Assembly (NCBI RefSeq): GCF_002964575.1
Contig: NZ_POQQ01000041.1
Span: 62,001-126,000 of the forward strand
Source of the DNA: Streptococcus suis
Lineage (GTDB): Bacteria > Bacillota > Bacilli > Lactobacillales > Streptococcaceae
Reading direction: 5' to 3'
DNA length: 64,000 bases
The position numbers were made by a program, and so were the translations under genes. Positions 19,557 to 28,221 of the stretch are shown here, piece by piece; position 1 is the first letter of the stretch, and each line of letters begins with the position of its first letter. The notes beneath the pieces were generated by a model that had not been told where the DNA came from, did no database searches, and saw nothing but the letters and a program-made list of their open reading frames with translations.

Positions 19557-21218
19557 ATGTTATTAGAAGTTTCGATTAAGAATTTTGCCATTATTGAACA
19601 GGTATCCCTCAATTTTGAAAAGGGCATGACCATCCTATCTGGTGAAACGGGGGCCGGAAAGTCCATCATCATCGATGCCATGAACCTGATGTTAGGGGCG
19701 CGTGCGACGACGGATGTTATTCGCCACGGAGCAGCCAAGGCGGAGATTGAGGGGCTTTTTTCCTTTGAAAATAGCAGAGCTCTGGAACAGATTTTGAGTG
19801 AACAGGGGATTGAAGTTGCGGACGAACTCATTATCCGTCGGGAAATCCTACAAAATGGCCGTTCCGTGAGCCGTGTCAATGGGCAGATGGTCAATTTATC
19901 TGTCTTGAAACAAATTGGCCAGCACCTAGTGGACATCCACGGCCAGCATGACCAGGAAGAATTGATGAAGGCCCAGCACCATATCCGTCTTTTGGACAGC
20001 TTTGGAGAAGATGAGTTTTGGGCTTTAAAAGACCGCTATCAGACCACTTTTGATGCCTATCGTAGCCTCCGCAAACGAGTGCTCGAAAAGCAGAAAAATG
20101 AGCAGGAGCATAAGGCCCGCATTGAGATGCTGGAATACCAAATTGCTGAGATTGAAGCAGCAGACCTACAGTCTGGTGAAGATGTTCAGCTCAATCAAGA
20201 GCGGGATAAGTTACTCAATCATAAGCAGATTGCAGATACCTTGACCAATGCCTATGCTCTGTTGGATAATGAAGATTTTTCAAGTTTGAACAACCTTCGT
20301 TCAGCCATGGGGGATTTGCAAAGTTTAGAAGAATCTGACCCAGAATACCGGCAACTATCTTCTAGCCTGACAGAAGCCTATTATGTTGTTGAAGATGTGA
20401 CCAAGCGCCTCAGTGATGTGGTGGATAATCTAGACTTCGATGGCAATCGCCTGTTGCAGCTAGAAAGTCGGTTGGACCTGCTCCACACCATTACTAAAAA
20501 ATACGGTGGAACGGTCGATGATGTCTTGGATTATTTTGCAAAAATCAGCGAAGAATACAATCTTCTAACAGGAAATGACCTATCAGGAGATGACTTGGAA
20601 GTGCAACTCAAGACCATGGAGAAGGAATTAGTGACCTTAGCCAGTCAACTCAGCCAGTCCCGACATGAATTGGCTCAGTTGCTGGAAGAGATTATCCGTC
20701 AAGAATTACAAGACTTGTACATGGAAAAAGCTCGTTTCCAGGTTCGTTTTGCCAAGGGTAAGTTTAACCGCGAGGGGAATGAAACGGTGGAGTTTTATAT
20801 CTCAACCAACCCTGGTGAAGACTTTAAACCGTTAGTAAAGGTTGCTTCGGGTGGGGAATTATCCCGCTTGATGTTGGCCATCAAGTCTGCTTTTGCCCGT
20901 AAGGAAGGCAAGACCTCCATCGTCTTTGACGAGGTGGATACAGGAGTTTCAGGCCGTGTTGCCCAGGCTATTGCCCAGAAGATATATAAAATCGGCCAAT
21001 ACGGTCAGGTCTTGGCTATCTCACATTTGCCACAGGTGATTGCGATTGCAGACTATCAGTTTTTTATTGAGAAAATATCCGATGACCACTCGACTGTTTC
21101 CCGTGTCCGCCTATTGACCAAAGAGGAGCGTATTGAGGAAATCGCCAAGATGTTGGCCGGCGATAAGATTACGGATGCAGCCCGCAGTCAAGCAAAAGAA
21201 TTAGTTGAAAAAGGTTAG
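19557..21218 (+). CDS. recN: DNA repair protein RecN
   Basis: SMC-like ATPase (553 aa) in double-strand-break repair. Walker A is SGETGAGKSII (about residues 26-36). Two long coiled coils are separated by a short hinge. The C-terminal head has the ABC signature ASGGELSRLMLAIK, Walker B IVFDEVDTGVSG and the switch His in ISHLPQV. It starts 3 bp after argR, the classic order in Firmicutes, and ends at a terminator that closes the six-gene operon. Confidence 0.97.
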   Translation: MLLEVSIKNFAIIEQVSLNFEKGMTILSGETGAGKSIIIDAMNLMLGARATTDVIRHGAAKAEIEGLFSFENSRALEQILSEQGIEVADELIIRREILQNGRSVSRVNGQMVNLSVLKQIGQHLVDIHGQHDQEELMKAQHHIRLLDSFGEDEFWALKDRYQTTFDAYRSLRKRVLEKQKNEQEHKARIEMLEYQIAEIEAADLQSGEDVQLNQERDKLLNHKQIADTLTNAYALLDNEDFSSLNNLRSAMGDLQSLEESDPEYRQLSSSLTEAYYVVEDVTKRLSDVVDNLDFDGNRLLQLESRLDLLHTITKKYGGTVDDVLDYFAKISEEYNLLTGNDLSGDDLEVQLKTMEKELVTLASQLSQSRHELAQLLEEIIRQELQDLYMEKARFQVRFAKGKFNREGNETVEFYISTNPGEDFKPLVKVASGGELSRLMLAIKSAFARKEGKTSIVFDEVDTGVSGRVAQAIAQKIYKIGQYGQVLAISHLPQVIAIADYQFFIEKISDDHSTVSRVRLLTKEERIEEIAKMLAGDKITDAARSQAKELVEKG

Positions 21219-21238
21219 GCAACTAGCCTTTTTTGCTT
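21205..21238 (+). terminator. Intrinsic terminator closing the xseA-recN operon
   Basis: AAAAAGGTTAG and CTAGCCTTTTTT form a stem with a GCAA loop that overlaps the recN stop codon. Confidence 0.85.
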
Positions 21239-21313
21239 TTGTTTTTATGTTTATTTTTGGGTTGAAATTTGTTATAATAAAGGATAATACAGAAGAGAAC
21301 GGAAGGACACTTG

Positions 21314-22153
21314 ATGATGAAGATGAAGATTAAGATTGTAACAGATTCTAGCACTACAATAGAAGCTGATTTGGCTAATGAATTGGGGATTACCATCATT
21401 CCTTTATCTGTTATGGTGGATGGGGTTGTCTATTCAGATAGTGATTTAACTGAGGGTGAGTTTCTCGACTTGATGAGAGGAGCCAAGCACTTACCGAAGA
21501 CCAGTCAACCACCGGTAGGTCTCTTTGCGGAAACATTTAGCCAATTAGCTAAAGATGGTAGTCAGATTATTGCAATCCTTCTTTCTCATGCCTTGTCAGG
21601 AACGGTTGAAGCAGCCCGTCAAGGAGCTACCTTGTCTGGTGCAGATGTGACTGTTCTTGACTCTGGCTTTACCGACCAGGCAGCAAAATTTCAGGTAGTG
21701 GAAGCGGCTAGACTGGCACAAGCTGGTGCTAACAAGGAAGAAATCCTTACGGCCATTGAAGAGGTCAAAGATAAGACTGAACTATATATCGGGGTATCTA
21801 CCCTAGAAAATCTTGTCAAGGGTGGTCGTATCGGTCGTGTACAAGGCATGCTCAGCAGTCTGCTCAACATTCGAGTTATCATGGAAATGAAGAACCATCA
21901 ATTAACTCCGATTGTAAAGGGTCGGGGCAATAAGACTTTCAAAAAATGGCTAGAAGAATTTGTAGTGAGTTTATCTGATAAATCGGTGGCGGAGATTGGA
22001 ATTTCATACTCAGGTAAGGCGGACTTTGCCAATGAAATAAAAGACTTGCTCCAGCCCCATGTAGAAACAGATATTTCTGTATTGGAAACAGGTTCTATCA
22101 TTCAAACCCACACGGGTGAGGATGCCTGGGCTATCCTAGTTCGCTATGAATAA
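21314..22153 (+). CDS. DegV family fatty-acid-binding protein
   Basis: Protein of 279 aa with the DegV fold, which binds a fatty acid and in many Firmicutes presents it to the FakA kinase. The N-terminal signature [24 protein letters not shown], the PKTSQPP segment and the SGTVEAAR segment are present. TATAAT lies upstream and GGAAGGA is 6 bp before the ATG at 21314. The next gene overlaps its end by 8 bp. No fatty-acid kinase gene is nearby. Confidence 0.92.
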   Translation: MMKMKIKIVTDSSTTIEADLANELGITIIPLSVMVDGVVYSDSDLTEGEFLDLMRGAKHLPKTSQPPVGLFAETFSQLAKDGSQIIAILLSHALSGTVEAARQGATLSGADVTVLDSGFTDQAAKFQVVEAARLAQAGANKEEILTAIEEVKDKTELYIGVSTLENLVKGGRIGRVQGMLSSLLNIRVIMEMKNHQLTPIVKGRGNKTFKKWLEEFVVSLSDKSVAEIGISYSGKADFANEIKDLLQPHVETDISVLETGSIIQTHTGEDAWAILVRYE

Positions 22154-22979
22154 TCGGAAGTTGATACAGGGACTTGTCTTCTTTTTTCTCTGTCTATTAG
22201 GGTCAATCTTCCTATTCCATCAGTTAATCCCACAGGCGCCGTCACGCATCAGTCAGGAAGAGCTAGGTCTTTCAGTGAATAGGAAATTTCGCTATTTGGC
22301 TCTTGGGGACTCCTTGACAGAAGGAGTGGGAGATGTGACAGGTCAAGGTGGTTTTGTCCCCTTGCTTGCCCAGTCGCTAGTCAATGAGTACGGTTATGAG
22401 GTAGACGTTCAAAATTTTGGAGTTTCCGGCAATACCAGTAAGCAAATCTTGAAGCGGATGAAGGAGAATGAGGAACTCCAACAGGCCTTAAAAGAAGCTG
22501 ATTTATTAACCTTGACGGTCGGTGGAAATGATCTTCGTAAGGTCATTGTCAGTAATTTAAGTAACCTCAAGCTCTCTACCTTTGATAAGCCGGCAAGGGA
22601 ATATGGGAGAAATCTAGAAAAGATTGTCAAACGGGCAAGACAGGAGAATGCCGATCTCCCTATCTATATTTTGGGAATTTACAATCCCTTCTATCTCAGT
22701 TTTCCTGAATTGACCGAGATGCAGACTGTGGTTGATAAATGGAATCAGACAACCAAGCAAATCACGGAAAAATACAAGGATGTTTACTTTGTAGAAATCA
22801 ATGACTTGCTCTATAAAGGTTTGGAAGGCGAGATGGGGCTTAGCCAGTCTAGTTCGGCTAGCACAAATAATTTATTGTACGAAGATGATCATTTTCATCC
22901 CAATAATACGGGATATGAAATCATGAAAAAAGCACTATTGGAGAAGATGTATGAAACTGAGAAAAGCTGGACACCTTAA
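22146..22979 (+). CDS. SGNH/GDSL-type esterase, membrane-anchored or secreted
   Basis: Serine esterase or lipase (277 aa). One hydrophobic N-terminal segment (about residues 8-27) is a signal anchor. The SGNH blocks are present: GDSLTEG (nucleophile Ser), the Gly in [13 protein letters not shown] (Asn), and DDHFHPN with the Asp-His pair near the C-terminus. The natural substrate is unknown. It overlaps degV by 8 bp and the next gene by 29 bp, so the three are probably one operon. Confidence 0.92.
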   Translation: MNNRKLIQGLVFFFLCLLGSIFLFHQLIPQAPSRISQEELGLSVNRKFRYLALGDSLTEGVGDVTGQGGFVPLLAQSLVNEYGYEVDVQNFGVSGNTSKQILKRMKENEELQQALKEADLLTLTVGGNDLRKVIVSNLSNLKLSTFDKPAREYGRNLEKIVKRARQENADLPIYILGIYNPFYLSFPELTEMQTVVDKWNQTTKQITEKYKDVYFVEINDLLYKGLEGEMGLSQSSSASTNNLLYEDDHFHPNNTGYEIMKKALLEKMYETEKSWTP

Positions 22980-23544
22980 TATCTGGAAGTGGCTCTTCTT
23001 GGTTCAATTGGCTTTGACATTGGGGGCGGGTCTGGTTTTTCTCAATCGTATCCAAGTTAAGAGAGAAAATATGACGGAATTGGTACCATCTAGCCAGACA
23101 GATGCAAAAGTGGGGACTTTCGCGACCAACCGTGAAGCCCTTAATCAAACCATTGCCAACTATTTAAAAGATTATCAAACGGAGAATTTTTCTTACCAAT
23201 TATTTGTGACCAACCAACAGGTTGTTTTTGAAGGAACCTATCAGGTATTTGGTGTAACCATTCCCTTGTATCTTTATTTCCAACCCTTTAAGATGGAAGA
23301 TGGGAATATTCTTCTGCGCATATTGGACATTTCAGCAGGCAACCTATCCTTGCCCAAGGCAGAAGTGTTAGCCTATCTGCAAAAAAATTATAAGTTGCCT
23401 AGCTTTGTCAAGATTGATTCTCAAGAGGCAGCAATTCACTTGAAGATAAGAGAATTGGACAATAAATTTGGACTTTATGGCAAGGCCAATACTATTGATT
23501 TATACAATGACCAAATTATTGTTGATATATACAGAAAAAGGTAA
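22951..23544 (+). CDS. YpmS-like (DUF2140) membrane protein
   Basis: Protein of 197 aa with a single N-terminal transmembrane helix (about residues 12-33) and an extracytoplasmic beta-rich domain, matching the YpmS/DUF2140 family of Firmicutes. The function is unknown; its pairing with a GDSL esterase gene is a common arrangement in lactic bacteria. It begins 29 bp inside the esterase gene, so the two are translationally coupled. Confidence 0.87.
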   Translation: MKLRKAGHLNIWKWLFLVQLALTLGAGLVFLNRIQVKRENMTELVPSSQTDAKVGTFATNREALNQTIANYLKDYQTENFSYQLFVTNQQVVFEGTYQVFGVTIPLYLYFQPFKMEDGNILLRILDISAGNLSLPKAEVLAYLQKNYKLPSFVKIDSQEAAIHLKIRELDNKFGLYGKANTIDLYNDQIIVDIYRKR

Positions 23545-23637
23545 GAAACCAGCATTTAAAACTTGACCAAATGCTTAAATTTCGGTACTATATAAGGGTG
23601 AGTTAAATCTCAGAAAATTATTGGAGGACTTAGCAAA

Positions 23638-23913
23638 ATGGCTAATAAACAAGATTTGATTGCAAAAGTTGCAGAAGCAACTTCATTGACTAAAAAAGAT
23701 TCAGCAGCAGCTGTTGATGCAGTATTTGCAGCAGTAGCAGACTACCTTGCAGCTGGTGAAAAAGTACAATTGATCGGCTTCGGTAACTTTGAAGTTCGTG
23801 AGCGTTCAGCACGTAAAGGTCGCAACCCACAAACTGGTAAAGAAATCGAAATCGCAGCTTCAAAAGTTCCAGCATTCAAAGCTGGTAAAGCACTCAAGGA
23901 TGCGGTAAAATAA
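23638..23913 (+). CDS. hup: DNA-binding protein HU
   Basis: Histone-like nucleoid protein (91 aa). The HU signature [21 protein letters not shown] forms the DNA-embracing beta arms. The N-terminal helices begin [21 protein letters not shown]. The codon choice is that of a highly expressed gene. A TTGACC element lies upstream and GGAGG precedes the ATG. Its 3' end directly borders the scar of a mobile element. Confidence 0.98.
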   Translation: MANKQDLIAKVAEATSLTKKDSAAAVDAVFAAVADYLAAGEKVQLIGFGNFEVRERSARKGRNPQTGKEIEIAASKVPAFKAGKALKDAVK

Positions 23914-23921
23914 TTTAACGT

Positions 23922-23972
23922 GAAAAAGCCTATTGTATCAACGTTTCTACGTTGTGCAGTAGGCTTTTTTCT
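23922..23972 (+). terminator. Intrinsic terminator of hup
   Basis: AAAAAGCCTA and TAGGCTTTTTT form the outer stem, with an inner CAACG/CGTTG pairing. The T run follows directly. Confidence 0.85.
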
Positions 23973-23983
23973 GTGTTTTGGGG

Positions 23984-24102
23984 CTCCCAGAGTCAGGGGA
24001 GTGACTCTGGGAGGTTGGAAATATAGCAAAAACTTTTTGCGTCAAAGAGTCAGGAGAGTGACTCTGGGAGGTTGGAAATATAGCAAAAACTTTTTGCGTC
24101 AA
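23984..24102. repeat. Two tandem 57-bp repeats with inverted-repeat core
   Basis: Copies at 23989-24045 and 24046-24102 differ at a single position (GGGG versus GGAG within the spacer). CTCCCAGAGTCA (23984-23995) and TGACTCTGGGAG (24002-24013) are a perfect 12-bp inverted repeat. Each copy also contains GCAAAAACTTTTTGC, a palindrome. The repeats lie between the hup terminator and an integrase remnant. Confidence 0.9.
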
Positions 24103-24117
24103 GTAGGGAGCAAAACT

Positions 24118-24354
24118 TTAGTAATTTTCCATGATATCTGCCACATTTGATTTCATTTTCTTGGTAACATGGGTATAAATTTGGATAGTTGTCTTGGCGT
24201 CTGCATGGCCCACACGGTCCATAATTGCTTTGAGTGGTACTCTATTCTCTGCCAGGTGACTGACCAAGGTATGACGGAAGATGTGGCTGGTTAGTTTTTT
24301 TGTATAGGCAAAGGTCACACAAAAAGAAGCATTTCTATAGGAAAAGTTTTGCAT
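24118..24354 (-). pseudogene. Tyrosine-family integrase, C-terminal remnant
   Basis: Frame of 78 codons whose last 58 residues are the C-terminal catalytic part of a phage or ICE integrase. The motif HIFRH, the GH of RVGHADAKTT and the nucleophile Tyr in IYTHV are intact, followed by the usual tail TKKMKSNVADIMENY. The N-terminal arm-binding and core domains, with the first catalytic Arg, are missing. The first 20 residues do not look like integrase. The remnant points toward hup with its 3' end, the orientation expected of an integrase next to its attachment site. Confidence 0.85.
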
Positions 24355-24673
24355 AGTCTGTCTTAGATGAAAACAGGAAAGCTACCTCAACTAACCCTTC
24401 CCTCTTGTCAATAGAATAGATGACAATATATTTACCGTTTTGAATAGTTATTCCGCGACTACTACGTCCGGACCTATCAATTATAGTTCCAATTTTTTCA
24501 TCAGCATTAAAACCACGTTCAGGAAATACTTCTAAACTCTCAATCTCATCAAAAATGGCAGTTACCAGCCTATCGGCAGTTTCAGGGCTGAGCTTCACAT
24601 TGGCAATGTAATCCCTGATGCTTTTAATCTGCTCAATAACTCTTGGCGAAATAATGATTTTGTATTTCTCCAT
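24335..24673 (-). CDS. RelE/ParE family toxin
   Basis: Toxin of 112 aa from a type II toxin-antitoxin system. The fold signature is the N-terminal strand YKIIISPRVIEQIKSIRDYIA, the FPERGF segment near residue 55, and the C-terminal strands GKYIVIYSIDKREGLVEVAFLF. RelE relatives cleave mRNA on the ribosome while ParE relatives poison gyrase; sequence alone does not decide. Its ATG overlaps the antitoxin stop (TAATG). Its 3' end overlaps the integrase remnant by 20 bp. Confidence 0.9.
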   Translation of the reverse strand: MEKYKIIISPRVIEQIKSIRDYIANVKLSPETADRLVTAIFDEIESLEVFPERGFNADEKIGTIIDRSGRSSRGITIQNGKYIVIYSIDKREGLVEVAFLFSSKTDYAKLFL

Positions 24674-24960
24674 TATCCTAGTACTGCCTTTCTAGCATCC
24701 TCGATACTTAGACCTTTACTAGCTTTTAGTTCTTCATAGCTAGCTGATATCTCTTCTTGAAGACGAGAAACTAATTTCTCTCTTTCCTTCTCTTCAATGG
24801 TCTTAAAAGGTAATGTTTTAGTAATGGCCACCTCTTGAACAAATTCGTTGAATGCAGAGGTAATATCTAACCCATTTTCTTGAAAGACTTCTTTAGCCAT
24901 TTCAAAGTATTCTGAGTTAACTTTAAAGTTGATTTGTTTATCTTTTATTATTGTAGGCAT
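24673..24960 (-). CDS. RelB/DinJ family antitoxin
   Basis: Antitoxin of 95 aa. The N-terminal ribbon-helix-helix domain is visible as KQINFKVNSEYFEMAKEVFQENGLDITSAFNEFV, a typical RelB/DinJ DNA-binding unit. The charged C-terminal half should wrap the toxin. It is the first gene of the pair, with the overlapping stop/start expected for tight coupling. An autoregulated promoter with a palindromic operator lies directly upstream. Confidence 0.9.
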   Translation of the reverse strand: MPTIIKDKQINFKVNSEYFEMAKEVFQENGLDITSAFNEFVQEVAITKTLPFKTIEEKEREKLVSRLQEEISASYEELKASKGLSIEDARKAVLG

Positions 24961-24976
24961 ATTCAGACCTCTCTTT

Positions 24977-25021
24977 TATAGTTCTTGACTATATTCTAAC
25001 ATTTAAAATAAATATATTCAA
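24977..25021 (-). promoter_or_regulatory. Toxin-antitoxin promoter and palindromic operator
   Basis: On the minus strand TTGAAT (25016-25021), a 17-bp spacer and TAGAAT (24993-24998) form a good sigma-A promoter. Immediately downstream is the perfect inverted repeat TATAGT-CAAGA-ACTATA (24977-24993 on the + strand), overlapping the last base of the -10 box. This is the place and form expected of a RelB-type operator. Confidence 0.75.
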
Positions 25022-25200
25022 ACTATATTTGTTTACTCGGTATTTGTAACTTTTTGGAAAACAAAAAACCAGCCTTAGCAGACTGATTTTTAAGGAGATT
25101 TATGAAAAATTTTAGGATACACTTATAGTATAACCGAATTTTCAGATTCTTCATCGGTCTTTAGACCTATTTTGTTAAAAAACAAACTTGTGCTATAATA
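25022..25200. other. AT-rich intergenic stretch without a recognised gene
   Basis: About 180 bp between the toxin-antitoxin promoter and the GNAT gene promoter. It contains an imperfect hairpin (CCAGCCTTAGCAGACTG) and an eight-codon frame at 25100 behind AAGGAG (ATG AAA AAT ... TAG). No conserved gene was recognised. TATAAT at about 25194 serves the GNAT gene. Confidence 0.5.
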
Positions 25201-25226
25201 GAGAACAAAATTAAGGGGAGATTTAT

Positions 25227-25694
25227 ATGACCATACGTAAAGCTACACAATCAGATATTCCAGTATTAAATGAATTGTTGCAAGATATTTTACAGGTTCA
25301 TCATCAGGCACGACCAGATATTTTTAGAAGCTCAGGTCAAAAGTTTTCTGAGGATGAATTAAGGGAATTATTGGACAATCCAGCTAAGCCAGTTTTTGTT
25401 TATGAAGTAGAAGGGAAAGTGGTTGGTCATCTATTTTGTGAGCTGAGGACTGCGACAGGTGATGTTTTGGAACCGGTCAAAACCCTGTTCATAGATGATT
25501 TGTGTGTAGCTAGTGCTGCACGTGGTCAAAAAATCGGTGAGCAATTCTATGACTTTGCCCTTTCCTATGCCAAGGAACAGGGGTGTCATAATCTCACACT
25601 AAACGTATGGGCAGACAATGTGGGAGCTGTTCGATTCTATGAACGCTTGGGCATGAAGCCTCAAATGTTTCGCATGGAGCAAATAGTTGACTAA
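25227..25694 (+). CDS. GNAT family N-acetyltransferase
   Basis: Protein of 155 aa with a complete GNAT fold. The acetyl-CoA-binding segment is VASAARGQKIGEQFYDFALSYAKEQG (about residues 92-117), a variant of R/Q-x-x-G-x-G/A. The C-terminal NVWADNVGAVRFYERLGMKPQ is the usual motif B end. The substrate is unknown. A TATAAT and an AAGGGGAG ribosome-binding site precede it. It lies at the edge of the mobile-element scar and is convergent with mvaA. Confidence 0.9.
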   Translation: MTIRKATQSDIPVLNELLQDILQVHHQARPDIFRSSGQKFSEDELRELLDNPAKPVFVYEVEGKVVGHLFCELRTATGDVLEPVKTLFIDDLCVASAARGQKIGEQFYDFALSYAKEQGCHNLTLNVWADNVGAVRFYERLGMKPQMFRMEQIVD

Positions 25695-25722
25695 AAAAAG
25701 AGGTTATCCCTCTTTTTTATAT
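25692..25722. terminator. Bidirectional terminator between the GNAT gene and mvaA
   Basis: AAAAAAGAGG and CCTCTTTTTT form a stem with A and T runs on both sides. It overlaps the last codons of mvaA. Confidence 0.8.
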
Positions 25723-26975
25723 TGTCTCAAAGTTGCCAATAGTTTTTGTGCAGTTTCTAAGTTGCTGTGTTTTTCTTTACGTAGGAGTTGTACTAATTGG
25801 TCCACTTCTTGTTCCTCAGCACCAGCAAGAAGGGCTAGGGATTTGGCATGGAGTTTCATGTGTCCTGCCTGAATACCAGAAGTGACCAAGGCTCGCAGGG
25901 CTGCAAAGTTTTGACAAAGCCCTACTGAAGCGATGATGGAGGCCAGTTGGCGGGCCTTTGGCTGGTTGAGCAGGTCAAAAGCAACTGCCACCTTGGGATT
26001 AAGGCCAATGGAACCACCGACCGAAGCAATCGGAAGAGGTAAGGTAATAGAGCCGACCAAGTGATCGCCATCAATGGACCAAGTAGAGAGTCCCTTGTAC
26101 TGTCCATCACGGCTGGCATAAGCATGAGCACCGGCCTCCACCGCCCGCCAGTCATTTCCAGTCGCAATCACCACGGCATCGATACCGTTAAAAATTCCCT
26201 TGTTATGAGTGGCAGCCCGATAAGAATCTACCTGGGCCAGCTTGCTAGCTAGGGCAATTTTTTGAGCCGTTTCTTGGGCAATAGAGAAGCTAGTAGCCAG
26301 ACTGGAGATGGCAAGACGGCATTGGGCAGTGACCAGAGATTCGGTTGCATAGTTGGATAGGATTCCCATCAAGGCCTGTCCCTGACTGAGCTCTTCTAAA
26401 TCGTCCTTGATGGCTTCAAGCATGTTATTGAGAATATTGGCGCCCATGGCTTCTTGGACATCCACTTGAAGATAGACAATCAAAAACTCATCCTTACTTT
26501 CCACAGTCAGGTCACGAGCGCCCCCTCCACGTTTCACAATAGATGGATGGGCTTGATTGGCAGCTTCTAAAATAGTAGCTTTCTGGTCGAGAATAGCCTG
26601 ACTTGCTCGGCTATGGTCAGGAACATCAAAGAGTGCCACCTGTCCAATCATGATACGGTTGTGGATGTTGGTGGTAAAACCGCCAGAACGAGCGATGATT
26701 TTGGCGCCGAAAGAAGCAGCAGCAACCACAGAAGGCTCTTCTGTCACCATAGGAACAGAGTAAATCTGTCCATCCACAAGTAGTTCAGGCAGAACCGAGA
26801 AGGGCAAGGCAAAGGTTCCCAGATGGTTCTCTGCCATCTTGCCTGCAATGGCTTCAGGAAGATTGGTGTCTTGATGAAGAATGTCCAAGCTCGTTTCTGA
26901 CAGAGGTTTGTTTTGGTGAAGAAGCTCAATGCGCTCCTGACGTGACTTTTTGTAAAATCCTGAAAAAGTTGACAT
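25704..26975 (-). CDS. mvaA: Hydroxymethylglutaryl-CoA reductase, class II
   Basis: Reduces HMG-CoA to mevalonate (423 aa, the length of class II bacterial enzymes). Recognisable family segments are ENHLGTFALPFSVLPELLVDG near residue 50, the catalytic-lysine region THNKGIFNGIDAVVIATGNDWRAVEAG, and AMGANILNNMLEAI. The C-terminal His of the catalytic set lies in GHMKLHAKSLALLAG. It supplies the isoprenoid precursors consumed by ispA in this window. It follows mvaS, but a strong hairpin separates the two. Confidence 0.96.
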   Translation of the reverse strand: MSTFSGFYKKSRQERIELLHQNKPLSETSLDILHQDTNLPEAIAGKMAENHLGTFALPFSVLPELLVDGQIYSVPMVTEEPSVVAAASFGAKIIARSGGFTTNIHNRIMIGQVALFDVPDHSRASQAILDQKATILEAANQAHPSIVKRGGGARDLTVESKDEFLIVYLQVDVQEAMGANILNNMLEAIKDDLEELSQGQALMGILSNYATESLVTAQCRLAISSLATSFSIAQETAQKIALASKLAQVDSYRAATHNKGIFNGIDAVVIATGNDWRAVEAGAHAYASRDGQYKGLSTWSIDGDHLVGSITLPLPIASVGGSIGLNPKVAVAFDLLNQPKARQLASIIASVGLCQNFAALRALVTSGIQAGHMKLHAKSLALLAGAEEQEVDQLVQLLRKEKHSNLETAQKLLATLRQYKKEG

Positions 26976-27000
26976 GCTTTCCTCTTTCTAATTTCTAACG

Positions 27001-27034
27001 AAAAGCGCCCTTGGTGAGAGCCAAAGGGCGCCGT
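27001..27034 (-). terminator. Strong hairpin between mvaS and mvaA
   Basis: Read on the minus strand, GCGCCCTTTGG and CCAAGGGCGC pair with one bulge, followed by a short TTTTCG tail. It may terminate or attenuate the transcript between mvaS and mvaA. The short T run leaves its strength open. Confidence 0.65.
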
Positions 27035-27042
27035 TTTGGCTT

Positions 27043-28197
27043 TTATTTCCGATAAATCCGCTTGTGTTGGTCTACTTGAATGAGAGCGAAAGGTGCTGGA
27101 TCTGCTGGGAGCTCAACTGAAGTGCCTGTTTCATCAAGAGAAACTTCTTCAAAGAAGATGCGTTCGTATTCCTCGACACTGAGTTTAGTGCGTTGGTTGA
27201 GGCTTTCTAAGCGATTTTGGTCTAATTGTTTCTGGTATCCTTCAACAAGGGAACCGCTGAAGATTTCACAGACAGCACCGCTACCATAGCTATAAAAGAG
27301 GATTTGATCCCCTGCCTCGAGCGCTCTGCTATTTTCCAAAAGGGAAAGGAGAGAGAGGAAGATGGATCCAGTGTAGATGTTACCGACAACCTTGTTATAG
27401 ACGATGGCTTCTTGGAAGCGCTCTGTCAAGCGGTTGAGGGTTTCTTCATTTTTAGCGATGGCCTGCAAACCTTTAAGACCTTGCTTGGAGAAGGGGATGT
27501 GCAAGCACATGGCTGCAAAATCTTCCAGTGACTTGCCAGTTTTCTTCTGGTAGTAATCAAAGGTTGTCGTTAGGCAGTCAGTATACTGTTCTGTTGAGAA
27601 ACGACCGTCAACACGAGGGAACTTGTCGTAGTTTGGTCGCCAGAAGTCATAGATGTCGCGGGTCTGGCAGACATTGTCATTATTGAGGACCAGGATACGA
27701 GGGTTGGCTGTGACCAACATGGCAACGGCGCCAGCCCCTTGAGTTGGCTCGCCTCCTGAAGCTACTCCATACTTGGCAATGTCACTAGCAATCACCAATA
27801 CTTTTGAGTCTGGAAATTGAGCGATATGGCTCTTGGCTAAGCTTAGTCCAGCAGTAGCCCCATAGCAGGCTTCCTTCATCTCGATAGAACGAGCAAATGG
27901 CTGGATGCCTAACAAACCGTGAATAGATACAGCCGCAGCCTTGCTCTGATCTACGCTTGATTCTGTACCGACGATGACCATATCGATAGTCTGTTTATCT
28001 TCTTCGGTCAAAATAGCTGATGCAGCTTGAGCACCAAGGGTAACAATATCTTGTGTAACAGGTGCGACAGCCATTTCTGACTGGAGAAGACCAACCTTAT
28101 ATTTGTTAGGGTCAATGTTGCGGGCGAGGGCCAAATCAGCCAAATCTAAAACATAATCGGGTGCCGCAAAACCGATTTTATCAATACCGATGTTCAT
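27043..28197 (-). CDS. mvaS: Hydroxymethylglutaryl-CoA synthase
   Basis: Condenses acetyl-CoA with acetoacetyl-CoA (384 aa). The catalytic Cys lies in EACYGATAGLSLAKSHI (about residue 110), the general acid Glu in GTESSVDQSKAA and the catalytic His in LHIPFSKQGLKGL. The N-terminus MNIGIDKIGFAAPDYVLDLADLA is typical of coccal enzymes. It lies 24 bp downstream of the thiolase gene in the same direction, so the two make up the first steps of the mevalonate pathway. Confidence 0.96.
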   Translation of the reverse strand: MNIGIDKIGFAAPDYVLDLADLALARNIDPNKYKVGLLQSEMAVAPVTQDIVTLGAQAASAILTEEDKQTIDMVIVGTESSVDQSKAAAVSIHGLLGIQPFARSIEMKEACYGATAGLSLAKSHIAQFPDSKVLVIASDIAKYGVASGGEPTQGAGAVAMLVTANPRILVLNNDNVCQTRDIYDFWRPNYDKFPRVDGRFSTEQYTDCLTTTFDYYQKKTGKSLEDFAAMCLHIPFSKQGLKGLQAIAKNEETLNRLTERFQEAIVYNKVVGNIYTGSIFLSLLSLLENSRALEAGDQILFYSYGSGAVCEIFSGSLVEGYQKQLDQNRLESLNQRTKLSVEEYERIFFEEVSLDETGTSVELPADPAPFALIQVDQHKRIYRK

Positions 28198-28221
28198 ACT
28201 TTATCCTTTGTTTACAAATGA

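Noticed and set aside
23920-24150. 76-codon + frame after hup
   Set aside because: It runs through the hup terminator and the 57-bp repeats; the repeated peptide GGWKYSKNFLRQ only reflects the DNA repeat.
25100-25126. Eight-codon frame behind AAGGAG upstream of the GNAT gene
   Set aside because: Too short and without context; no regulatory codon run and no hairpin to make it a leader peptide.
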